Made by a program: the position numbers and the translations under genes. This document shows, in pieces, positions 12,133-24,235 of a DNA stretch of 34,143 bases. Within the stretch, counting starts at the first letter, position 1. Each line of letters starts with the position of its first letter. The notes beneath the pieces were generated by a model. It saw only the letters and a program-made list of their open reading frames with translations, was not told where the DNA came from and did not search any database. This DNA is from Reclinomonas americana ATCC 50394 (lineage: Eukaryota > Jakobida > Jakobea > Jakobida): positions 1 to 34,143 of the forward strand of contig PS015379.1 of the NCBI GenBank assembly GCA_048213135.1, given 5' to 3'.

Positions 12133-13261
12133 TCACATCCAGCTGGTGATGGCTATCCGCGGTGCCGATCCCGCGGTGACGGCCAGCACCTCGTGGTCCA
12201 CCGCTCCACTGAGAAAGAGCAGCAGTCGACCGGCCACTGGCTCCACATCCACCTCGCCACCGCCCTGCGCCGGTGACAGGTACAGCCGCAGCTTGCCGCT
12301 GCTCTGCAACGCCGTGTGGTCGCCCAAGTACACAATCGCCGTCAGCCGGCGTTGCACAAAGTCCTCCTCGTCGTGCTCGTCGCCCACACTCGGCATGGCA
12401 TCACGATGCCGCTCGTACCGCGGCGCATGACTCACCCTGCCTACGTCGTACTCGTACAGCGCCAGCTGGATCTCGTGATGCCCGCGCAGTCGCAGCACCC
12501 GTCCCATCTCCTGTCGCACATCGGCCAGCACCCGCAACACCGGCGCCAGCAGCCGCACTGCCTCGTCGCTCTCGTTGTGATCCTCGAGCCAGCACATGAC
12601 ATCGTCGCGCGCGGTCGCATCGCGATACGGATCATCAGCGGCCTCGTCCTCGCCAACATGATCGCCCGCTGCTTTCGCGCGTGGAGGCTGCAGACGACCA
12701 CTGTCGCGCAAGTGCATCGCCACCGCACGCATCTCTGCAATCACCTCGGCCGACACTGCATCGTCCACCACCGTGTAGCCGCGTTCACGCAACTCGCTCA
12801 CATGCGCGTCGGAGATAATCGATGTCGACGACGGTGCAGGTGGATGGTCGCGTGTGAAGGCGTTCACGCACACTGCGCAGCGAGCATGTGAGAGAGGAAG
12901 GGAGGGAAGAGAAGGGAAGAGAGGACGCACCGAGATGCGGATCGTGCACTGCATCCAACATGCGCAGCAACTGCGTCTCGGTGATTGCCGACTCCTGCGG
13001 GTGTGCTGCTGCTGCTGCTGCTGCAGACGACGATGAGCCTCCTCCTCCTCCTGCTGCTGCTGCTGCTGCAGCGTATGCGTACTCTTCGTCGGCCTCTTCG
13101 GCCTCTGCCTCGGCCAGTGCCTGCAGTGGATCGTACTCTTCCCCTTCTTCTTCATCAAAGTCGTCGTCGTCCCACTGTGCCGCTGCAGCTGCTGCATCGT
13201 CGTCATCGTGGACCGCGGCGAATGCGTGAAGAATGCGCGTGGAGAGACCGGCACTTGCCAT
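12133..13261 (-). CDS. 2-oxoglutarate/Fe(II) dioxygenase, prolyl 4-hydroxylase (EGLN/PHD)-like
   Basis: Two exons, 13261-12931 and 12872-12133, joined by a 58-nt intron (gtgcgt...gcag) in phase 1, give 356 residues. The catalytic part is C-terminal. The HxD pair is H266 and D268 (RHRDAMP), the distal histidine is H337 (AVDHEVL) and the 2-oxoglutarate-binding arginine is R349 (APRIAITSW). YEYDVG, RRLTAIVYLGD and GGEVDVEPVAGRLLLFLS match the double-stranded beta-helix of PHD/EGLN-type enzymes, which hydroxylate prolines in proteins (HIF in animals, Skp1 in some protists). The target here is unknown. The first 110 residues are unlike the family: runs of Asp/Glu, Ala, Gly and Ser, encoded partly by CTG/CAG-type triplet repeats. 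I chose the ATG at 13261 because it opens the frame that splices in phase. The gene converges on dynein, 129 bp away. Confidence 0.85.
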
Positions 13262-13542
13262 GGCGTGGGGAGGGGAATGAGGAACGACGATCGGAAAATT
13301 TGAGACCAGTTTTTCTCTTTTTCTCCTCTGCTATCTTTCCGATGCGTCATGCGATTCACTACAGTGTTTTTTCTCCCATCCTCCAGTACTCCCCCATCCT
13401 GGAGAGAGTCACCGGTGGTTCTTTTTCATCTGCACAAGCACAGGCACCGGTTAGTCATCGACGACGACGGCTGGCAGGCAGTTCTGTTGTGTTTTCGTGC
13501 TCACCTCACTGCAAAGAGAATCGCACGATTCTTTTTCTATCC
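13262..13542. promoter_or_regulatory. Intergenic region holding the hydroxylase promoter
   Basis: 281 bp between the stop of the large membrane-protein gene and the ATG of the hydroxylase, both on the minus strand. On that strand caaattttccgatcg lies about 30-40 bp before the ATG. A similar string, aaatatttccgatc, occurs upstream of the membrane-protein gene. No TATA box is evident. Confidence 0.45.
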
Positions 13543-16500
13543 TCAGGCGGCACCCGAGTGAGCGCCCAAGAAGTTGCCAGCGGTGCCCACAGTGGGCGCT
13601 GCTGGTACCTGCGGCTTGCCCATCTCCACGTCGTGGTCGTCCTTCTTCCACGATGGAGCCATGTCCTCGCCATCCACCATCGAGTCAGCACTGCTGCTGC
13701 TCTGGCGGCTGTCGGGGCGGTTGTTGGTAGGGCTGTTCTTGACCCGAGCGGTGGCCTTGCCGCCGGCGGGCAGATCGGTGTTGATGGACTTGACTGGGGA
13801 GCGACGGCGGCGCACCATGATCACCAGGATCACCACCAGCAGGCTGATGACAACCACAATGCCACCGATCACCGGGCCGAGCCACACCCACATCGAGCGA
13901 CCGCTTGATCCTGCACATTCGTGTGGGCGGTGAGACTCAACAACTGAAAAAAAGCCGCGCACGAGAGACACCAACCTGGATTGCCGGCAACCTGCAAGAC
14001 AACCAGTGCACCGGCCTGGCACACAGTGGTAGTCAGCGTCTGGGAGCTGGCGTCGTAGGTGTTGACCTGATCCGTCGACGGGCAACCGCTGGAAGCCGTC
14101 TGCAGATCGCGGAACGAGTAGTCGAGACCGTCGGCATCCAACAGACGAAGCGAACGAGTGCCGTTTCCAGATGCAGCACCAGTGCCGCTGGCAGCACCAG
14201 AGCCGGAGCTGGAGCCAGAGCCACTGCTGGTGGAGTCGGACGACGACGACGACGACGATGTGCCCGAACCAGTCTGGTAGAACAGTCCGAACTTGGCGTT
14301 CGGGTCGGTGATCAGGAAGTAGTCCGACGCTGCACAACCAAACACGTGAGTGAGTGGCAGGAGATTTAACTACATACTCCTCTCACTTGCACGCAACGTT
14401 TGATGACCATGGTCAGGGTCGGAAGATCCGTCGAGTCACCGGTGGCGTTGGCCACCACAATCGACTGCGACGACGAGAGAGGGGTGAGGGCAAGAGAGAA
14501 TGTGACACAGGAGCAAGCCAATACCACTCACATTGTCGCTGCGGTTGGCGATGGCAATCTGCGAGCACTCCGCTCCGACTCGATCCTTGCAGCCAGCGCC
14601 AACCACACCCTTCAGACCATCAATGGCACCGGGCGTACCGTTGGCGTCGGTGCTGCCGAGTGACAGATCGAGCACTTGTTGCTCTACAGGGGAAATGAGT
14701 AAGAAGTGATCGACATGCGCACTGCAAGCACCAACTTTTGAAAACTACGAAACTGTCGATCGTGGGCGCTGGTTGATTGGAATTGTTGTTGCCTGAGCCA
14801 GTGCCGGCGCCGTTGCCGTTGCCAGTGCCGGTGCCATTGCTGCTGCCACCAGTCGATGGAGTGTTGAACAGATTCGCCAAGTTGTTCAGATTGAGGGTGG
14901 CTTCGCGAACGCCCGATGAGTTGCGCAGCTTGGCCGTCACCGCCAACTTGCTCCACGTTCCCAATTGCATCGAGGACCACGGAATGGTCACAGTCTGCTT
15001 GGGCATCACTTCGGTAAAGTCCTTGGTGTCGAACGGAGTCGAGGAGCCATCACTGTCGCAGACATGTGAAGGGTGAGTCCATGTGTACTTGCAGGGTGTC
15101 GACAAATGTAGACGCAACGTGGTGGCCGAGTACGCGTACGCCATGTTGGTGCCGTCTGCAGGCGTGGTGAACTGGAACTTGACGGAGCCCTTGTCGAACA
15201 GCAGGCTGAGACCAGCAGGTTGCGGCGGCACTGGCGTTGAAGAGCCGTGAGCGACAAAATAAATGACCGGGGAGAAGCGAATGCAAACAGGCAGATGACG
15301 CAACAGGCAGTCGAAATCGACGTCCGCAGCTCAAATGGCGTGGTGGACTGCGCCTGCGAGTTGGTGGACCAGATGCGCAGCACGGCGTCGGCGCCAGGGA
15401 TGACCTTGTCGATCAATGTGGACGAAGTGTTGGCACCGTCCACAAAGCGCACACGCTCCACCGCCTGCGTGGTTCCGAGCGTCATCGACAGCGACACCTT
15501 GAAGCCCGTCACAGCAGCACCGCCCGACAGATCGGCCGAAGGCGGTGTCCACCTGCCGATGAACAATTTAGAGGTAATCCACGACCCACAAAGACAAACG
15601 GTAATAGAGTACGCACGAGACGCGAATGCCGTTGCCGTCGGGAGTTAGGAGGCCATTCGTTGGAGCCACTGGAGCCGCAATGGTCTCCGTCGGCGGCTTG
15701 ACATTCACCTGCTTGAAGACGGCTGGCGACTCGATGCCGTCCAGCGTGTACGTCAGCTTCAGGCTCGTCAGCTGGGCATTGTTCATCTTCAACGTGGCGA
15801 CTGCGCATTATGGGGATGAGTGCATGTCCGTGTCATGCCTGCATCGCAGATGGCGATCGTACCTGGCACCGGGCCAACCCACGCAGAGTCGAGCACGTCG
15901 ACGAGGAAACCGTTGGGGCGCGACAGTGAACTGCTGGCGTCGGGAGTGTTAAACGTGGCGGTGAGCGTGGCCTGCGCATTTCCAGCAGCTGCGGCAGTCG
16001 AGTCGGCGGCTGCTGCTGAAGCACTAGTGCCGACCACCAATTTCCACTGCATGTTGGCGGTGTCGGGGTTGGTCTGCATGCCCTGTTGACCGGCGGCGGT
16101 TCCACTACTCGGGCCCTGTTGACCGGCGCCGGCGGCGGTTCCACCACCCGGGAAAATCACTTGAATGATGGTGTGGCCGGCGCGAGAACCCTGCACATTA
16201 TGTTTGTTGTGAGACGCACATTGACAAGAATGAGGCATTATGAAGCGTGTGACACTCACGTCAGAAAAGGCGACATCTTGCGGCTGGCTCAGACCCGGAA
16301 TAATGATATCCGCCACGGTCACACTCTGGCTCTTCAGTGATCCGTTCAACGCGGTGATCTTGATTTCCGTGATCTTGCGTTGGTCCAGCGACTGTTGCAC
16401 AGTTTCGCGTTAGTGTTGATTGCAGAGAAAGAAATAGTCGCTGCACGTGATGGCGTACCGGAGCAAAAGGTGTCGATTCGTAAAACGATGCATTGCTGAC

Positions 16501-19500
16501 CATGACGGTCTGCGCTGTCCCTCCGAACTGGCGGAACGACAGGCTGAAATCACTCGGCGCCACTCCAGCGTCCGAGCTTTGCGGAACTGTCCACTCAATG
16601 CTGCAATTGCCGCACAAGATTAGCATAACGCTGGCGACGCGCAGAGGCAGGAATTGTGTGCACTTACCGGAATTTGCGGAAACCCACCGCGAATCCGCGA
16701 ATCGAGCCCTCCGGCGGCTTGGCGACATCACCATTGACCTGGAAGAAACCGCCCTGCACGTCGACAACCGCGGGGTCGGTGGCGCCAGTGCGGTAGCACA
16801 GTCGGAACTGGCCAGAGTCGGCAGCCGAGTACGACAGGTTGGCGACACCGTCGGTCGCCGAGATGATGTTCATCGTGCCCGGATTGACGCCGGACGGTGC
16901 GGACGCGGTGGGCGTGCACTGAGCCGTGTTGGCGATAATAATGAACGAGCCGCTGACGCTGGACTCGGTCTGGAAGACATTTGACCTGATGGTGATCTTG
17001 TCGGTGACCGACTTGGCGGCAAACGACTGCCTCGACAAGCTGGTGAATTGAGCTGCAGGTGTGGCAAACGTGGTGAATGAGTCGCAGATTTGGCGGATGG
17101 GAAAAAAGTGAGAAACAGCGACGCACCGACGTCCGTCGGGAGCATCGTGAGATCCTCGTAGCGGTCCGAGCCAATGTACTGTTGCGTCACATTGCGTCAG
17201 AAGTGCGGTTGCTGGAGAACATGTCGAGTGTGTGTAAACTTGCCTTGATGCAGAGACGGAAGTTGCGCGAGACTGGCAGCGTCGAGGTGATGCCCACGTA
17301 CATGAAGGTGGCAGAAATGGTGCCCACAGTCACAGTAACATTGGGAGAGGCCACAGGATCCGTCACCTGAGGCAGCAGGGTTAGCACAGGAAATGAGACA
17401 TGCGAAAAGGGAGTGACGGCAAATGAGACCTGGCCATTCACGAGCGGCTGGCAGTTGCCACCATCCACGGCGGTGACAACATCTTGCGCGTGGAATCCCG
17501 CCGCGACGATCTTGACCGACACTGGAATTCCACGGGGAACCGGCATCGGTTGCGACTGCGAGGGAGGAGTGGCAAAAGCGTCAGCATATATAAGCAATCC
17601 ACAGCGTGGGTAGTCGTGTTGGTGACAGGCGCAACTGCTGAGCCAGGAGGGTTTGCAAAGACAATGAAATCGCTGATGGCGGTATAGGCGGCGTCTCCGG
17701 GGCGCTTCAAGCAGAACTTGAAATCTAGAGGAAGGAGGAATAATGTCAACAGAACGGCCGGCAACCAACGCAATTCATGTGGCGCACGCAACATCCTCGT
17801 GCAGAGGCCACCACGGTCACTGTGATGACGTCGGTTGCATCCGCCGTGGGAGCACCCGGTGTACCCAGCGTGATGGTTGCGTGCGTGGTGCTTCCGCATG
17901 TTGCCGTGCGCGGTACCAAAGTGAGACTGAATGACGCATTCGTCGCTGAGATAGCGATATTTGTGCCCTTGATGGTCACGGTAGTGACTGCCGCGCCAAC
18001 AAACATTTGCGTCGGTTGCACCGGTCCTTGGCCGTTGGCGCCGCCGGCATTGCCACCACCACCGACTGTACCCGCCATCAAGATGCCCAAGGAGTTGTAG
18101 CGAGCGCGAGTTCCGTCTGCGTATTGCACGCAGGCCTTGTAGTTGGCGCGTGCAGCCGAGTCCGCCACCGTCAGTGTGCCAGTCAAGTACGCTTCGCCGC
18201 CGCCATTGGGAGTGACAGCCGAAAGCTGACCGAGAGTAACACCGGTGGAAGAGGTGCCGGTGCAGGCGCCGTCACCAGTCTCGAAACTAAAGGACTGTGC
18301 AGTGCGAGGGTATGAGCACTCTCACTTGTGGAGGAATCAAGTGGACACATGAAGCACATAGACGCAACATCGCCAGTGGTCATGGTGATACCGCGAATCT
18401 GAATGTCGGTCGTACCCGTCACCTTGTCCGGCACCACGCCACACGGTGCGTGCAACAGCTTGGAGCCACCAATCTCAATCGTGCGGATACGCTGCGATAG
18501 TAGTGAGCTTTTCTTCAAAACGATCCTTGCCTATTAGCACGCAACATTGTTGGCAGAGTCCATCACCACGTACACGTTTTCGGGGCTATTGGGATCGCCA
18601 GTCGGCAGCGAAATCGCAATCGCGTGCGACGGCGCGTTGAACTGCGCCACATTCAGGAAGCCATCCTTGAAAGCCGCAGTCGCCGCTGCGCCGTTCTGCG
18701 CCGGAGGCGCACCAGCCAGCGTGTCGGCGGAGCCGTCGGCCAGCTTCACCGTGCGAATCACGTTGTTGCCCTGTGCATGGGGAGCGAGGGATGAGGCTCA
18801 CATTGTTTCCCTGCAGATGTGTTCGTGTCTCGGTGTCGCGTACCTTGTCGGCCACCACCAACAATCCCTTCTCCGGGTCGGCGTGCAGCGACGCTGGAGA
18901 TCGGAAGCGCGCATTGGCTGTCACGCCATTGGCGTAGCCAGCGGTAGCCGCCGTCGGTCCGCTGAACAGCTCCACAGCCTGATCGGTAGCACGCAAAATG
19001 GCGTGGTTTCCTGGTAGGTAGCAAGCGAGCATCATGTCAGTCGGCAACGTACCATTCGACCATACGCACATCACCAAACGCACCAGTGTCTGAAATGTAA
19101 ATGTATGCGGTGCCGCTCACAATGGCAGCCACCACACCTGTCGGACCGTTCAGCTTCGTGGCCGCAGGCTGCAGGGAGCGAAAGCGTACAAGTCAGTCTG
19201 CCATTCTCTCTCTGTTCCACCAGACTGGTCTGCACTGTTGTCGCTCACCGCTGCGCGATTGAGGCCCGAAGTGCCGTCACCAATGGTCAAGGTCGGCGCC
19301 CACGTGTCGCCCGACGTGTTGTTCAGGACGTACACCCTGTGACACGCATCGGGTCGGTAAGGCTGCACCGTAAACCTCGATACCGCATCATCCGTGCACG
19401 CAACTTGTTGTTGCCAGTGTCGGCCACCACCAGGCGACCCGAGCCGCCGAACGCGTTGAAGGCCATGAAGAAGATGCCAGTCGGGTTGTTCAGCGTGATG

Positions 19501-22500
19501 CCCGTCAACGACAAGACCGCCACCGCACCGCTGTGAAAGTGGTGAGCAGCAACAGCAAAAGCGTGAGAATAGTGCGGTACACTGCAACGGCGTGGTGAAT
19601 CCGTGAGCTTACCCGTTGCGGTTGAAGCGAATGATTTGGTTGTTGCCGCTGTCGGTGACGAAGAAATTGCTAGAGGCCGGATCGTACTGCGCAGCGAAGA
19701 GTGAGGCACTGTGCCAAATAAATCATAGATGGTGGTGGCGTCACACGGCTCACCGTGATACCCGTCGGCGTGTTGAGGCGCGACACGCCGGGCTGGCCTT
19801 GCACGTTACCGGAGGTGCCACCCAGACCCACCACGACCGTCGACACACCATTGTCGCCGGCAATGGTCTTGCGCACAACGTGGTTGCCCGAGTCCACTCC
19901 GTACACTGCAACAAGGAAACGGATGGTGTTTAGAGAAGCGGCGAGAGAGAGAGAGAAGAAAACAGAGGCCACGTGTGTGTGTGTGTGCACGCACATTCGT
20001 TGGTGCCGGGGACCCAGGCCATGCCAGTCGGCGAGTTGAATTGCTGCGTCGGGCAGGCACCAGAACTGCAGCGTGTGCCATGTACAGTGAGCATTGGTGG
20101 TTCGGGCCGACGTGGTAAATGAGGTGACGCGCAACATGGAGAATCCCTGCGTGCCAGTGCCGCACACGGTGCGCACACCGCGTGAATTCTTCAACGAGAT
20201 CATCTTCTGGAACATGTTGCCGGTGGCGTCGCGGACCGTCAAGTTGAGCGACAGATTGGCGCTGCCGCACTGCATCGGCGTTCCGTTGCACGGTCCCTGA
20301 GTGGTGGGGAACACCTGGGCGTTGCAGTTGAGCTGCAGCATGTTGTTGTTGTAGATGTGGAACATGTCGGCGTTGGGTCCGCCAGTGATCGCAAAGGTGA
20401 ATGTGTCGTTGGGGTCGGGATCGGTGGCCGTGAGAACACCGACAAGGGCGCCCGGGGCAGGCGGGTAGAAGATGGTGTCGAGCTTGATGTCAGTCGGCGC
20501 GCCACCATTGAGTGACAGGATGGCAGCCTGGATCCAGTTGCCTGCGCCGCCAAAGCGCACGCAGAGGCGGAACTGGCCAAACGAAAGAGTCGCACCGGCA
20601 GCAATCGTCGGGGTGAAAATGACGCGGCCGGGCTTGTTGACGTCCTCCGACGGTGTGTTGATAGAAAGGCCAGTGGCATTGGTACCAGCACAGGCCTGGC
20701 TTGAACCCTCGATAGTCACCTCGGTGGAGGCAGCCACGAGCGATGCGCCGAACAGGGACATGGCGGTGCCGGAGACAATGTTCTGAGAAAGAAGGGTGAG
20801 CAAAACAAGTGTGCGGAAGAAGTGGAACACAGTGCCGCGTGCCACACACGCAACAGGAGGTTCGACTCCGCAAGCCACCGTGTTGCCATTGGGTGCAATC
20901 GTGTCCAGCACGCGCACCAGGCGACTGTCCTTTTCGACAAAGAAGATGATAGTACGACCGCTGATGGGACCGGTGGTGAGCGTCAAGCCCGCGGGTCCCT
21001 GCATTTGCGCAAACAGCGGCGCGCCATCGCGGTTGCCAGCGACACTGCCGCCGGCCAAGGTGGACACCTGACCATTCGAAATCTTGCGAAGGCGATTGTT
21101 GCCCTACACGTCACAACAAAGAGGAATGCATGAGTGGCACATGCACAAGCACACAGCGAGATTGTGACAGCTTGCTTACCGGATCGGAGACGTAGAGGAC
21201 CGTATTGTTGTTGACGGTCTCGGCCGCAATGTTCGCCGGCGAGGCAAACTTGGCGCTACCCGTGGCTCCGTCGACGAATCCCGAGGTGCCGACACCGGCG
21301 ACCTTGGCCGTGTTGGTGCCGTCAAACGACAGGACTTGATGGTTCAGCGAGTCCACAATGTACAGCGTCGTGCCGAGGAATGTCACGCCACGCAGGCTGT
21401 TGAAGCGGGTGGTGGTGGCGTCGCCCTGCACGCTGCCGCTCGTGCCGCTCAGACCGATTTCGCCATTGGTCACCACGGCCCACGTGGTGGTGTCGACAAT
21501 GAGCAGACGGTGGTTGCCCGTGTCGGCAATAGCCAGTCGGTTGGTGCCGCCCATAAACGTGATGGTGCCACTCAAGGCCAGACCGGAGGGGGCGCTGAGA
21601 CCTTGACCACTGGCACCGGTGATGGTGATCGCGGTGGCGTTGCCACCAGCACGCGGCACACGAAGAATGCGGTTGTTGGCCGTGTCGGCAATGTACACCT
21701 CATTGGTGGCCGTGTTGTAAGCCAGTCCACCAGGCGACGACAACTGGCTGGCGCCAGAGCCCGAGGTGCCGGCCGACCCGAAGAAGACGGGGTAGTCTGC
21801 AGCAAAAAAAATTAGAAGATGAGATAAGGGCGGAAGAAAGGGAGGAGTGGGAGAGGCTGGCATGGTGCTAACCGCCGGTGCCAGCCGTGTTGACGCGAAC
21901 AACGTGGTTGCCGGTGTCGGCCACCCAGCACTTCTTGCTGTGGTAATTCGAAAGAGTACATGAGTGCATGACAGGGGAGAGGAAGGAGAAAGGGCGAGGG
22001 AGAGAAGAAGAAGAAGAAAAGGAGAGAGAAGAAGGAAAGGAAGAGGGCGAGAGAAAAGAAAGAAGCGAGAGAGAGAGAAGAAAAAGAAGAGGGCGAGAGA
22101 GAAGGAAAAGTGAGCGAGAGAGAAGACAGAGAAGAAGGTGAGAGAACAGATAAAGTAGAGGGTGAAAGAGAAGGGGAAATGAGCGAGAGAAGAAAGAGAA
22201 GAGGACAAGAGAGAGAGAAGACAGAGAAGAGGGCGAGAGAGAGAGAAGAAGAAGAGAAGGAGAGGGAGAAGAATAATAAGAGGATGAGAGAAAGGTGAGA
22301 GAAGTGGGCGAGAGAGAGAGAGAAGACATAGAAGAGGACAAGAGGGAAAGAAGAAAACGAAGAGGGCGAGAGAGGAGAAAAAGAAAGACGAGAGAAAAGA
22401 AAGAGAAGAGGGCTAGAGAGAAGAATAAATGAGAGTGAGAGAGAGAAGTAGAACAGGGAGAACGTGAACTGAGAGGGGAGACTAATCAACTAGTTAGTCT

Positions 22501-23423
22501 TTGAAGTCAGGAACGTGTTCTGGAGGAGTGAGGATTGAGGGAGAAGAGTATCGAGACATTGCGAACACTCGATATCAAAGATCATGCGATGAAGAAGGCG
22601 TTCGCGTGCGCAACTTATCGCCCTGCGTGTTGCAGACAACATCGGTGGGATTGTTGAAAATTACATTCGGCGGGCGGCCGGCCAGCGACCACAGTGCACC
22701 ACCTGCAACAAGGAAAGTGAGCAAGCAGAGGCGTTGAGCGCCAAGAAGTAACGGGCACGTGCGCACCATTGGCCAGCGTGAACTGCTTGGTGAAGGTGTT
22801 GCTCATGCTGTCGGTGGTGGTAATCGAGATGTTGAGATCGCTGCACCGTTAATGGCACACGCGTTAGTGAGTACCGCATATAACCTCCCACAGACAAGTG
22901 CCAAAACGACTCACCGGGTGATCGGCGGCTGCGGCGGATTGGGCGGACTCGGGGCCATGTACGGCATCACCGGCGTGCTGCACTTGAGCGCCAAGTTGTT
23001 GCCTTTGATCTCAAACAGGGCGGCATCGGCGCCGGAGAGCGTGTAGGTGAAGGTATCGTTCTGATCTGCACAGCAGGAAGCGTTTTCGGAAGAAACGCAT
23101 TGGTATTTGACCGTTTTTTTAACGAAGCAACGGTTGTTGCCGTAGTCATCGGAAATGCACACCGGCACTCACCTGCGTCTGTCGAAGACAGTTGACCGAC
23201 CGTCATGCCTCCAAAGGGGGGGTACACGGTCGACGAGAGCGCAATGTCGGTCGGACTGGCCGCTTCGCGCACAACAACAAATCAGTGTCAGAGAGCATAC
23301 AGAACGGGACGACTGACTTTGGCGACGAGAGAAAGTGTATCATCGTCACTCACCAAGTGCCAGTAGCGCGTGCATCATGACCAGCAGTGCAAAGACTGCT
23401 GTCGCGTGACGAATGCCCGTCAT
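13543..23423 (-). CDS. Large type I membrane protein with cadherin-like, NHL-propeller, two-Cys and FN3-like domains
   Basis: I spliced 34 exons from ATG at 23423 to TGA at 13545-13543, 6924 nt in total (2307 residues), with every junction in phase. The exons begin (minus) at 23423, 23262, 23065, 22840, 22702, 21937, 21796, 21103, 20782, 20065, 19905, 19686, 19530, 19336, 19168, 19010, 18770, 18491, 18294, 17724, 17555, 17366, 17178, 17052, 16600, 16391, 16190, 15800, 15552, 15230, 14683, 14464, 14329 and 13910. Order: signal peptide 1-22 (VFALLVMMHALLAL); cadherin-like domain about 25-127; six NHL blades about 128-468 (VADTGNHVVRV, IADTANNRILRV and others); two-Cys domain; second cadherin-like domain (TDPDPNDTFTF) about 566-675; six NHL blades about 676-1030; four more two-Cys domains to about 1460; FN3-like domains (IRVSWTPPSADL near 1750); Ser/Gly-rich stalk; TM about 2193-2217 followed by RRRR; tail of about 89 residues. 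The role is probably surface adhesion or sensing, which is inference. The end of exon 30 (14754 or 14736) is ambiguous. I know no described family with this order. Confidence 0.85.
21938..22614 (-). repeat. 677-bp intron with purine/pyrimidine-biased minisatellite
   Basis: This intron of the large membrane-protein gene lies between exons ending GGCGATAA and beginning CAAGAAGTG. About 22000-22480 is almost pure G/A on the plus strand (C/T on the coding strand). It contains imperfect copies of gaagagggcgagaga near 22040, 22087, 22226, 22304, 22357 and 22405. It begins with a GTTGCG donor and is about ten times longer than the other introns of the gene. Confidence 0.85.
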
Positions 23424-24006
23424 CTTGTTGCTCAGAGAGTGACGACGAGAGGGAAAGAGAGAAAGAGAGGTACTTGCTGGACAAACACACACTCAGATCA
23501 ATGTCAGAGGTGGATGTGCTTCTATGTGTGTGTGCGGGTGTGTGTGCGCGCGAGTGCGCGTGTATGTGTGCGTGCGTGAAGGGTGTGAGGGAGGAGATCT
23601 GCGCTCTCGGGCACGTGCAAAACAAATTGTATTGGTGTGAACCGTCTGAATCTAATTTGCCTGACGGTTGGAGATCGGAAATATTTTTCGATGAGGCATG
23701 TGCACGGTGACGATGGTGTGATGGACACGTCGCTTCTGAGATGCATATCGCCATCGTTTGCAGCGGTGTGATTTCGAATGTAATGTTCGACAGAAATATC
23801 GAAGACCCTAAATAAACTGGACAACCGGACGTCGATGGCAGCTCGTGCTCTCCTCAGCCTCTTCGCCTGCATCTTCTCGTTGACGCGAGCTCAATTTGCT
23901 GAGCAGTCTGTCAAAGCGGTTTTGTCGAGGATATCGAAATGCAATCATCGATATTCCGCGCAACATATCGAACACTCGGAGCGTCATGAAGCGCTGAAGA
24001 CTGACT
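23424..24006. promoter_or_regulatory. Intergenic region upstream of the large membrane-protein gene
   Basis: 583 bp between the ATG at 23423 and the stop of the four-TM gene. It holds an irregular GT-rich tract (about 23521-23580), aaataaac near 23811 and several tcgatat/gaaatat-type strings (23673-23692, 23790-23800, 23925-23955). It presumably includes the promoter of the minus-strand gene. I see no convincing ORF or RNA gene. Confidence 0.4.
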
Positions 24007-24203
24007 TCATTCTTCCATCGCGAGGTCAGGCATGTCGACGTTGATTGTCGCACTCGCTGCAATGTCGCTCTCCGACGACGACGTGACGACTTGACCCTGA
24101 CGAGATGCGCGTCGCCCACCAGCTCCTCCTTGTTGCGAATCGCGAACCCACTTGGGATGGTACACCTCAGTCTGTGCGTGCGCGATGATGATGATGATGA
24201 TGA

Positions 24204-24235
<32 letters not shown>

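Noticed and set aside
15053-15088. A 36-nt GT...AG segment in exon 30 of the membrane-protein gene that could be an in-frame intron
   Set aside because: It is much shorter than any other intron inferred here (about 53 nt or more), and the exon reads well without removing it.
18978-19084. Alternative donor (TG|GTACGT) for exon 15 of the membrane-protein gene
   Set aside because: It puts the next exon out of frame. The donor at 19083 restores the NHL motif ISDTGNHAILRA.
19686-19720. Acceptor at ggcacag (about 19711) for exon 12
   Set aside because: It brings a stop codon into frame. The acceptor gcgcag just before 19686 keeps the NHL blade VTDSGNNQIIRF.
21960-22490. Long Ser/Leu/Phe-rich minus-strand ORFs
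   Set aside because: They are translations of a C/T-rich minisatellite inside an intron, not protein.
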